Origin: Euphorbia lathyris
Taxonomy: Eukaryota > Streptophyta > Magnoliopsida > Malpighiales > Euphorbiaceae
Assembly: GCF_963576675.1 (NCBI RefSeq)
Contig: NC_088911.1
Location: 61,155,756-61,219,755 of the forward strand
Direction of reading: 5' to 3'
DNA: 64,000 bases
Shown: positions 1 to 11,400 of the stretch, one piece after another
Layout of the letters: each line of letters starts with the position of its first letter
Numbering within the stretch: position 1 is the first letter of the stretch
The notes under the pieces: model-generated
What the model was told of the DNA's origin: nothing
The model's input: only the letters and a program-made list of their open reading frames with translations
Database searches by the model: none
Translations under genes and position numbers: made by a program

Positions 1-114
1 CTTAGTTTCCAACAGAGCAAAACAAGAAGGATTAAACTGTTTAATAAGATCATTAATATGGATACGGGTAGCCTTGCTAGCCGCACCTCTAACATTCCAA
101 CACAACAAATCCAT
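1..114 (-). CDS. LINE ORF2 (endonuclease/reverse transcriptase), 5' end only
   Basis: The ATG on the minus strand is at 114-112 and the frame is open to the window edge. The translation begins MDLLCWNVRGAASK, the usual opening of the APE-type endonuclease of plant L1 LINEs, where the WN-RG segment starts the first catalytic block. It lies 32 bases downstream of the ORF1 stop at 147, the expected order for an L1 element. The rest lies outside the window, so completeness cannot be judged. Confidence 0.7.
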   Translation of the reverse strand, partial: MDLLCWNVRGAASKATRIHINDLIKQFNPSCFALLETK

Positions 115-146
115 AGAAAGGAGGACAATTGACTGTACGCACAACC

Positions 147-1985
147 CTAAGACAGGTATTTATTAGGGGCTCCTAAGAGCCTTGCCGAGGTACCCGCATG
201 CCCTCTCTTCTCAGGTAAAACCAAAGAATTATGGCTACCTTTCTGTTTGCCTTTAAGCTTTTTCATACTAGATTTATTGACTCCCATACTTTTCCCGATC
301 CCAGGATCCCCACCCTGACTAGGAACACTAACCTCATTCAACTTTTTCTTCCTTTGATAAGCCAAAGTCTGGGAACTCCCCTGGGATACACCTTTGGAGA
401 CAAAAAGGGGGTTAACAGTTTCAGTCACCTTAGTTGATGGCTCTATAGATTCTAATCCTGGCATGCTTTGATCAATCTGTTCGTCAACCATGCCAGAATC
501 CCGATATTCCTCAATATCCAGGGCCCCAAACCTGGAACCTGAAATGGTCTCTGCCCCAGCCCTGGGAATCTCATTGACTTTGGGGTTAGGTTTCTCTTTG
601 ATACTAGGCTTGTCATTAGGATTTTGAATGATAGCCTTTATCTTGGGGTTTATATCAGGGGGACGATACTGAGCAATAGAAGGCTGAGTCTTACGTCTAG
701 CAGGCCTCTTCGCGACCATCCAGGGGCCAAAATTCCCCCCCTCACCTTGGATCCCTTCAGTTCTTCCAGCATTACCCTCAGCTTCCATTTCCACCACCCT
801 CTCCATCTTCAGGCATCCCTCCCTAGTATGTCCATACATACCACAATCATAACAAATGTTATGTAACCCTTCATATTCAATAAGGAAAACCTTGTCTCGA
901 ACACAGAATTTTGATAACAGAGGTTTAACAAGATCAACATCAATACAAACCCTAGCAAATTTACCTCTAATTGCTCCCACCGTAGTTTTATCCACATGAT
1001 GCACCTTCCCAACCAGACTTCCTATTTTGTTGAGGAAACTTTCACTATAATACTCAATAGGCAGGCCCGGAAACCTAACCCAAGTCAAAATTCTGCTTAC
1101 CGAGCAATCATGAGGGTTAAAATTAGGAACCTAAGGCCTCGAAGCCAGAACCTGGTTGGAAATAATATATGGCCCTCCATTGACCACAACATTGTAATCT
1201 TCCACACGAGTAAATTTAACGACATAGTAATCATTCTCTAAGTCGGTAATCGTAACTTTACCTTTCTTAGCCCACTGTGCTTGTATCCTCTGGGCGAAAT
1301 AGTGAAAACTAATTCTCTTCCCAATAAGTGTAACTATTAGGGAGAGTTTCCACTTCTTTCTGAGATCACGCTTTTCTACTGACGAAAGTCTAATCACCGG
1401 ACAAAGCGGGTCATCATGTTCACCATCTTCAACATCTGAGTCGGAGAACACCTCTTCATAATCCCCTTCCATCCTAACCTCCTCCATACAAAGTTCCTCC
1501 TCCACCACCCCCATAACAGTATCTTTCCACGAGAGTTGCCCTATGCCATTATTCACCACCCTTGATTTGGGAGAAACCGAGTTACCCTGACTCTGAATCC
1601 CGCACTCCTCACCAACCCTGTCCGACAATCCATTTATTTCCTTGATATGACCTAAGGCAGCCTGCATAAGAGCCGCCGCCCCAAACTGACCAACCCCCAT
1701 CCTGCTCGACCTCGCACCAGCCCCCTCCCTTGACTGCCCAGCAGGAATGCCGGCAACCCCTGCGCACGGCCCTGCAGAAGCGCCGACACTCCCAGCGCCG
1801 AGCCTAGCCGTATTGCCGACATCCCCTACACACAGCCCAGCAGGAGCTCCGGCGCTCCCAACGCCAACCCTAACTCCACTGCCTGCGACAGCGCCGACAC
1901 TCCCACAAAGCCGCCCCGCCCCTTCCGCAGCAGATCCCGCCTGCCCACTGCTGGTGACATTACCGGCACCCTCAAAATAATCCGG
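147..1985 (-). pseudogene. LINE ORF1 (DUF4283 plus zinc-knuckle protein), one in-frame stop
   Basis: Two open stretches, 1700-1134 and 1130-147, are in the same frame and are separated only by a TAG at 1133-1131. The upstream part carries a DUF4283-type domain ending in a VVNGGPY segment. The downstream part carries WVRFPGLPIEYY and a CCHC knuckle of the form CYDCGMYGHTREGC, followed by a basic, low-complexity tail. These are the hallmarks of ORF1 in plant L1 LINEs, an RNA-binding protein of the retrotransposition particle. The frame also stays open upstream of 1700 through a Gly/Ala/Val-rich, GC-rich section to about 1985, so the true start is uncertain. In related proteins the position of the TAG is usually tryptophan, so one G-to-A change could explain it. 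Confidence 0.7.
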
Positions 1986-2481
1986 AGCTCTTTCTTTATA
2001 AATTGTTTTATAAATTTTACTTTCATTTTTATTAAATAATAATTTTTTTTAATATTTATTGGACAGTGGCTCCATTTGTGGACAGGAATCAATTCCTGTC
2101 CACTAGACGCCGTAATAAGTAAAAAAATTCCAAAAAAATACAAAACTTAATTATGGTTGAAAAACAGCTCCTTTAATGAAAATAAATTTCAACTATAACT
2201 AATTATGTAATAATTTTTACTTTTTGCCCTAAACAGCGGTTTAATCCAATTTCATCTAAAGTGTAATTATTTGTCGAAGTAAGTAATAAAACCCATGGCC
2301 ATAGCCCATGGGATGGGACAATAAAGGACCTTGCAGTTAATTACTACTTATTTTTGGCGGCAAAAATGCCTTAGAAGGTCCGGTTTATACTTTCTTTCTA
2401 CTAATTAAAAGTTTCAGCCTGATCATGCCCTAATCCCGAAATTATTCAACTCGTTCTGCCTCGGGGAGTTTTAGCCCTCAA
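1986..2481 (+). promoter_or_regulatory. Upstream region of PMS1
   Basis: This is the AT-rich gap between the LINE 5' end and the PMS1 start codon, and must hold the PMS1 promoter and 5' leader. No clear TATA box can be singled out, as expected for a housekeeping repair gene. A short inverted repeat around 2068-2102 (gtggacaggaattgattcc-like arms) is visible. The LINE 5' end lies about 500 bases from the ATG. Confidence 0.4.
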
Positions 2482-5400
2482 ATGGAAGAAGCATCAACTC
2501 CAGCAAATTCTCGGACTATTACCTCTATAAACAAAGGCGTAGTTCATAGAATCTGCGCTGGCCAAGTGATTTTGGACCTCTCATCGGCCGTGAAAGAGCT
2601 CGTTGAAAATAGCTTGGATGCTGGGGCTACTAGTATTGAAATCGCCTTGAAAGATTACGGCCAGGAGTGGTTCCAGGTCATCGATAACGGATGTGGGATT
2701 TCTCCAAACAATTTCAAGGTAAACACTTCAAGACCTTTGAGCATACATATTTAATGTACATTTCTACGTTCTTTAATGGAATCAGTATAGAAATGGTGCG
2801 TGGTCTTTAGATAAGCTGTTTGTGACTAGTGCGATGTTCCATAATAATGCTCACAACTTGATTTGATTTTTAAAATCATAAGCATTGTTTTTGGTTTTGT
2901 GTTCATGATAAAATAGGTTGATATGTAAGTAAACATTTATTCGTATTGGGTTGTAGTTTCTATGATTAAAAGGCTGCCTCTTGCTGGGCTTCCTGCTTTG
3001 TAAGCAGAAGGAGATTGTTCCCCTTGCCCAGGACTAGTTCGAAGTACATATTATATTGTGGTCAAAGTTACGCAATAGACATGTGGTGTCAGAAGGTTCT
3101 AGACTAACCTTACATTTGTCCCAAGTTCGGTCCTTATTTGCTTTAAAATTGCTTACCTATCACTATATGGAAAAGTATGTTCCTCTGTGACTATGATAAT
3201 TAATCAACGTAGGAAACTACATTTTTCTTTGAATTGCAACATTGCTGATTTGTTGGTTCTATTGCGTGTTACAGGTTCTTGCGCTCAAACATCATACCAG
3301 TAAATTGGCAGATTTTCATGATCTTCAGTCTTTGACTACATTTGGTTTCCGAGGGGAGGCACTGAGCTCACTTTGTGCATTAGGCGAATTGACTGTTGAA
3401 ACCCGAACAAAAAATGAATCAGTAGCAACACATTTGGCTTTTGATCGCTCAGGTTTACTAACGACTGAAAGGAAAACCGCACGTCAAATTGGCACAACTG
3501 TCACTGTTAAGAAGTTATTCTCCAATTTACCTGTGCGAAGCAAAGAATTCACTCGTAACATTCGAAAAGAATATGGAAAACTTATTTCTTTGTTGAATGT
3601 GAGTCTGTTTCCCCCTTTCAAATTCTTCAATTAGTTTAATAGGTTTTACTGTTCTGAATGGAGGTTATGGTAGCAATGTTGATAAAATAAATTGTTCTTC
3701 TACCTTGCCAGACTTGACAAGAATAACCCAAAACAATTCTGTTAACTATCCACAGTACATGTATCATTAATGAAGATATATATAGCTATATAATAGCTCA
3801 GTGATGAAGTACATATTTGTATCTATAGTATGCTCTTTTTCTTTTTCCTGGATGTTTGATGTCTCTGCTTTGTTATGGCAGATGTGCTAATAAGATCTTG
3901 ATGGCTTTATGTAGTAACTACTCCATGTTTTGTATTCACTGAAAGCATGTATTTTCACAGTATGACAAGCAGTAACGGCATCATGTGATATAGTATTATG
4001 TTTTTTTTTTCTTCAGTGTCCTAGTTTCTTATACCTTATTGATAGTCTTCATTTTGTTGTGTTAGTAAATCTCAATCCATAGAAGTAATAACTTATGTGT
4101 TAAGTGGTTGTCTCTGAGATTCGGGATACCACTGTATGGTATATTCTCATCTCTGTGGTAAATCTTGATAGAGTTAAATAAGTTTTCTTTGTGTCATGTG
4201 AACTGTTCCCCAAATATTTACATTATCTTACGTCCAGGCCTATGCAGTTATTTCAAAAGGTGTCCGGTTAGTCTGCACTAATATAACTGGAAAGAATACA
4301 AAGACTGTTGTACTTAAAACACAAGGAAGTGATTCCCTCAAGGACAACATCATAACTGTATTTGGCATGAGCACCTTCAGCTGCTTACAGCCTGTCAATA
4401 TGTGCATATCAGACAGTTGCAAGGTTGATGGCTTCCTTTCCAAGCCTGGGCAAGGTAGTGGCCGTAATTTGGGAGATAGGCAATACTATTTTGTAAATGG
4501 TCGACCAGTGGATATGCCTAAAGTCACCAAACTCGTAAACGAGTTATATAAAGGTGCAAACTCTCGGCAATATCCCATTGCAATTATGAACTTCATAGTT
4601 CCGACCACATCATGTGATGTGAATGTTACTCCGGATAAAAGAAAAATATTTTTCTCTGATGAGAGTTCTATATTGGTTGCTATAAGAGAAGGTCTACAGA
4701 AGATATATTCCCCAAGTGATGCTTCTTACTCTGTCAATAAATTTGAGGAGCAGATATATGCAGCCAATAACTCCCAGTTATCTTCTCTTTGTGAGAAATC
4801 TCTTATGTCGTCAAGAAAGTTTTCTGCAGTTAGCAAAGACCGTAAAGAAATCCAAATGGAGGAGGATCATGCTGAGGACTGTAATCCGGTTGAAAGAGTT
4901 GAAATCAATTCGAATTCTTTAGAGGTTGGAGGCAATGGTGATGAAAAGTATATAATGAAGGACTTCGCTCTTAGAGTCCATGGCACAAGAATGACCAATA
5001 GTATTTCAAAGAGTAACAATAGTCAACTCACACTTCTGCATGATAGTCTAAGCAATCAAAATGATCCTTCCTCTTCAGGAGTGGTTGAAAAAGATGTCGC
5101 TGATCATAGAAACTCCAATAGTTCTTTACGTTCTGTTCAGTCAACACTTAACAAGTTTTTAACTGTAAGCAAGAGAAAGCACGAGGATATTAGTACATCA
5201 ATATCTGAAATTCCTGTCCTGAGAAATCAAACTCTGCAAAGCCCACTAAAGAAAAGCAATTCTTTGACAAATGTTTTTGCAAGTTCTCTGCTTAATCATT
5301 GCCCCATTGATGATTCTGCTGGGGTATATGAGATTGAGTCATCCAAGTTTCCTGGAGTAGTCAAGATTTTTGATAAAACCAGAAATTCCATTTCTTGTAC

Positions 5401-8400
5401 AGGGAATGTAAATGATGGGAAGTCTAGGGAGGTATGTGACGTTAACCATTTTGAACTTGTTTCATTGAAACTTAATTCTAAGTCCACTGATATCTGGAGT
5501 ATGGACATGTACATATTCATATTTTTACAGCTTTATTCTTATATTTAAGTTTGACCATTTTTCCTGCAGGGTGAAGACAAAGCAACATCTCTGGCTGATG
5601 ATGCTTTGCTTACTTCTCCAAAGGTTCTTCATAAAATGTCCAAGGATCTTACGGTTGCTATTCCATTACAATCTTCCATTTAAGTCCTAGAGAATTGCAC
5701 AAAGATCTATATTCTAAATTCTCAATATCTGAGGTTTATTTCTCCATCTGCAGGATGCAGTAGCTGAAGGAAAATGGTCATGTCTTGCTGACGTTGCAGT
5801 TATCACTTCTCCTAAGAGAGGCCTCAAAGAAATGTCTGAGAATGATCTGAATAAAACTCCTCCATTAGCGTCTTCTGGTTCATTGTTAGATGTTCCAAAG
5901 CCTTCTGCACAAAATATATGCTCTACCTTGCAGTTTAGTTTTCAAGAACTAAAGACAAAGAGGCTGCAGAGACTGTCAATAATGCAACTCCGCAGCTCTG
6001 CATCTGGAAGCAGGAAGATGAAAAGGTTTAGAAAGCATAAATATCTTTTGGAAGATGGAAAAACATTTATACTTCTCTGCTATTAACCAACTTGATCTTT
6101 AATTGTCTGTCATAGGAGCTATATAGCTGCAACACTAGACCTTTCTCAACCAGATAATGAGGATCGAAAAACAAGGGCTTTAGCAGCAGCTACTACAGAG
6201 TTAGAAAGACTTTTTCGGAAACATGACTTTGGTAGAATGAAGGTGGTCTTGTGCATTATATTTCTGTTACTAGAATGCATCCACCTGTTGTCCTTTTTTT
6301 GTTTTGTTTTTTTCTATTTGTGGTTCTTCGTTATTGGGTCTTCCATCTTCTCCTGATTTCATCATCTGTTACTTTTTCATTCAGAAGGCTAGGAGCCTTA
6401 ACAGATGAGATTTGATTTATTTTTTTCCATCTTGATTTGTCAAATTTCAACCTGGCCACCTGAAAGTTGTTGCATTGGTCTTTAACCTGAGTACTTAGGT
6501 TTTAATGTGGTAAATATGCCTGTATAATTAAGATGGATATAAAAGATTGGTACTCTGAAGTTTGTTCATCCTGGATGAATATAAATTTTGCAGCAGTGCT
6601 AATTGTCATGGAACCAATTGAACTAAAAGCTTAAGCTAATAGTTAAAACCCAATTCACATTAATATCCGACACACCCCTGCACGCGAATGCCCATTGGAC
6701 TTGAAGCGTACATAACGCAGACCCATATTACCATGTCCTGCAATTTAATCAATAAATGAGGTTGCCAGGAATCAAACCCTTGTTCACTTGGTCCAAGAGG
6801 CTCTGATAGCATGTCATGAAACCAATTGAACTAAAAGCTTAAGCTAATAGTTAAAGGCTCGATTCATATTAATATCTGACACTAATAATCCATCTCCACT
6901 GAAACTTCAAGGCTCTTCAGTTAATGACCAACTGCCACTTTTGTTTTATAGGTGATTGGCCAATTTAATCTTGGTTTCATCATTGGGAAGCTCGATCAGG
7001 ATTTGTTCATTGTGGATCAGGTAATTTCTGCTCACACTTTCTCAACCTCTATATGTTTCATCCTTTCATGAATATAGTTAAAGAAAATGTTTATGTTCTA
7101 CATTCATTTTGAGTTCTTGCGACAGTATATATTCTGAAACAGACAGGGCATTCTTATATTGTTCTTTTCTTTGTTTTCTCTCTCTACCCAGCATGCTGCT
7201 GATGAGAAATACAATTTTGAGCGACTCTGTCAATCAACAATCTTGAACCAACAGCCCTTGCTACGGTGAGGTTATTACTTTTGTTGGAATTCTTCAGTTT
7301 CTGCTTCTTATGTTTGATTTATTTTTAATGGTGATCACAGAAAATGACAGATTGAACCAACAATTCATACTCTGGATACTTAATGCCTCGTTTTCTTCAT
7401 TTTTCCTGTCTCAACTTCCTCTTCATTCCTTTTTCTTCTTCTGTCTTGTTGCATCAATTGTCTAAAAGCAGTAGGAAGCATCATAGTTTGTACTTGTGCT
7501 AGAGGCAAATTCAACTTTTTATTTTTTATTTTTTTTTATTTTTTATCATAGAGTTCTGGGTTATGCATATTTTATGTTTGTAATTAGTGATCTGTGATGC
7601 ATATACATAATATCTTGCCCCATCACTGTTCTAGTTTTTCCTTGTACAAAAGGTAAATGAAGAAAAACTTTGCTACATTATATGACTTTACCCTTACTCG
7701 TAACAGTTCTAAAAATAAATTATTGTTATTTTCAAGAACTATGGCCAGCTCTATTTTTGAAGACAGTAAAACTGATAAAGCCACTTCAATTCTCAAGTGG
7801 AGGCTTTGGCCTTGGATGTCTTGTTAATTGAAGAAGATGTAAATTAATCTCCTGTTCTGACATGCTGTGGATTTGTCATAACTTAGCTACTGAAGAATTC
7901 AGTCAAATTTGTGAGTTGAAGATTCATTTAGGAAAAGAGGAGTTCAAAGCCTTGTTCACTTGTCAATTGGTGGACTGAACCTGTTAAGTGGTCAATAATT
8001 GGCACAAATCTCCAAGCTTTAGGAATATACTTAGCGAATACCAGTATAATGAGGGATTTTAAGTAAAGGAAATTGCAACAGTGTTTAAGATTATTGATCT
8101 CTGTGAGATATTAATATGAATTGGGCCGTTATCTATCAGCTTAAGCTTTTAGTTCAATTGGTTCCATGAACATGGCATCAGAGCCTCTTTGACCAAGTGA
8201 TCAAGGGTTCGATTGCTGACATGCTAATATAGGTCTGTATTGTGCAAGCCTAAGTTGCACGGAAATGGAAATGGAAACGGAAACGGAAACGTACGCCGGG
8301 AAACTTTATTTCTAAGAAAATATAGGAAACGGAAACAGACACGAAATGCGGAAACGGACACGAAACGTGGAAACGCTAGTGAAGAAGAGTTTCCATGCAC

Positions 8401-11400
8401 GCTTCAGGCCCAGTAGGCATTCACGTGCGGGGTGTGGCAGATATTAATATGAATTGTGCCTTTAACTATAAGGTTAAGCTTTTGGTTCAATTGGTTCCAT
8501 GACAATCTCTTTTCCAGTGCTTCTTTTCTCCGGGCAATCTTTTATTGTTTCTTTGCATATGCCAAATATCTTTTATTATTCATCATGGTAGATCCTTATT
8601 ACTGAAAGTTATGTGTAGGCCATTAAGGCTGGAGTTGTCTCCAGAGGAGGAAATAGTTGCTTCAATGAACATGGATATAATCAGGTTGGTCTAGATAATC
8701 ATTTCTGTCTTTGAGCTGTTAATTTTCACAGTTTTACAATGGTGATTTACTGGCATTTACAATTGTTAGGAAAAATGGATTTGCACTGGAAGAAGATCAG
8801 CATGCACCACCTGGACACCGATTTAGATTGAAAGCTGTTCCCTTCAGCAAGAACATAACTTTTGGAGTTGAAGGTAATCTCTTCCCTTTTTTTTCTCCTT
8901 ATGAGGAGTTGATTGGAGATTGGGCTGAGGGGAAACAGAGTACCCAAAGAAATGTATATTTCTTTAGTATAAATGGAACTCAGTGCTCCATTAGCAAATT
9001 ATTACTCTCTGTCTGTTAGCAGAAGAGGGAAAACCTATAAATTTGTCACTTGATGATGATATCGGTAATTTTACATGGTATGTTAACATGGAATGCATTA
9101 TTATGTGGCATGGCACATCACCTTTTTTATAGGTTCTCTCACCTTTTTTTTTGCCAAGGATCAAATTTGTAGGGCGCTGACATGCCTTTGATAAAGAATA
9201 ATAACCAGACCAGCAAAATAACAATGGAACAGTAAATATTAAGCAACTCTATTGATAATGAGAAAGGTAGGGAAAATACACAAGGAGATCCCAACAGGGA
9301 ATCACCCTCCACAGGGACTGTGCCCCTTCCCAGACTGCTGCCAACTGCAGTAGGTCTCAAAACTAGCAAAATACCCAATACCCTCACAACGGCTCTTTCC
9401 TCTTTATTTAACAGCCTTACTACAGGACACCCTAACTCCTATGCACCCCATACCAGTCCTAGTCTGCCAAATGTTCTTTCTTCCTTCTCTCCTACACTCT
9501 CCAAACTCTAGGACCCACCCTCTTGTTATTATCTACTACAACATTGTTAACATTGTCGTCCGCATGAAAATCAGTGTCGTCCTCAAGATAGAAGCTTGGG
9601 AACTGTGACTTGATGGTGATCTCGTCTTCGCAGGTGACTTCCTTGACGCTGCTCTTCCCCCACTGAATGAGCCATTGACTGATGTCCTCCCCTTCCCGTC
9701 GGATTTTCCTTGTTGCCAACACCTTTTATGGTGTGATGGTCTCATCAATTGAAACTTCAAACCCTTCCGACAAAACAGGCTCGACCACCGGAGGTTTGTT
9801 GGCCGGCTTTAGCATAGACCCATCAAACACAGGGTGACCTTTAGATTGTGGAGGCAGTATGAGTTCATATGCCACTGACCCGATACGACGTTTGATTTGA
9901 AAAGGACCCTAAAAGCGAGCCGCAAGCTTCTGATTTACCCTTCGAACTACAGATTGTTCCCAATCGTCCTCCTCAAAAGACTCATGTGTTTGTCAGCTCT
10001 GTTTTTCACGACCTCGTGTGCTTTAGTTAAGTTGAATTTTATTTGTGTCAGCACCTCCTTACGATTATACAGCTCCTAAGCAACCCACTCCACCCCGATC
10101 TCTCCCGGAATACATTTGAACGGGGTCGGTGGTTTCCTTCCATAAATAGCTTCGAAAGGGGACATACATGTGGATATGTGGAAGGTGGTGTTGAACTAGT
10201 ATTCCACCCAGGTTGTTCCATTGCAAAGCACCTCAAGTAGGCCTCTAAGCATCAGGTAGTGACCTCGGTTTGACCATCCGTTTTCGGGTGTGTCAGATAT
10301 TAATATGAAGTGGACCTTTAACTATAAGCTTGAGCTTTTAGTTCAAATTGGTTCCATGACATAGTATAGAGCCAGTTTGACCAAGTAGTCTAGGGTTCGA
10401 TTCCTAGCACATGGTGATATGAGCCTGTGTTGTGCACGCTTCAAGCCCAGTGGGCATTCACGTGTGAGAATGTGTTCAGATATTAATATGAAGTGTACTT
10501 TTAACTATAAGTTTGAGCTTTTAGTTCAATTGGTTCCATGACATGGTGATAAGCTGACGACATTTTCAAGACTGTTCCTTGCATTTTGAATGGCTCGGAC
10601 CAGAATTTACTCATAAAGATGGGGTCAGGGATACCGTGAAGCCTCACCACTTCCTTGACGAAGATGTCAGCGACCGTCATGGCTGAATAGGGATGTTTAA
10701 GGAGCATGATGTGAGCATGTTTACTCAACCTGTCCACAACTACCAAGATTGCATCGAAGCCTTTGGACTTGGGAAGACCAGTAGTGAAGTCCATTAATAA
10801 CTCTTGCCACACCACACCAGGAATGTTGAGGGGCTGTAAGAGTCCGGCCGATGCTAGTGTCGACACCTTGAAACGTTGACAAACATCACAATTTTTGACA
10901 AATTCTTGGACAACGTTGCTCATCCCCACCCAATAGATGTTTGCCGCCAATCTCCGATAGCTTCTGTAGAAACCCGAATGTCCTCCGGTGGTTAAGGCTT
11001 GGAATTATTGTAGTAAGGAGGGGATCAGGGATGATCGGGCTGATATGACCAGCCTACTCTTGTATAGAAGGACCTCTCCTTTGAGCTAAAACCCCAGACG
11101 AGAGTGAGGGTCGTTCTATAATTCGGTTCTGATCTTGCGCAAGTGTTCGTCTTCCTCTACTTCCTTAATCAATTGGGCCCCATCTTCCCATTGTGGATAA
11201 GAAGCTAACATGAAAGTCAATTCCCCTTCCTCTCCTCTTCTTTGAAAGGGCATCAGCCGCCATGTTCAGCTTGCTCGGCTTATAGAAAATTTCAAACCGG
11301 TACCCCAGACGTTTTGCATCCAATTTTGTTGATCACACATAGTGATGTGCAGACTAAGGAGGTGCTCAAGCTGTTTTGATCTGTGAAAACTCTGAACTTA

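Noticed and set aside
1747..1980. Proline/alanine-rich plus-strand ORF
   Set aside because: It is the reverse frame of the GC-rich start region of LINE ORF1; composition alone keeps it open.
8173..8240. tRNA gene suggested by gggttcgatt box B-like sequence in the small LTR elements
   Set aside because: The region follows a terminal repeat and a primer site, shows no cloverleaf, and is repeated in a unit with 5-bp duplications.
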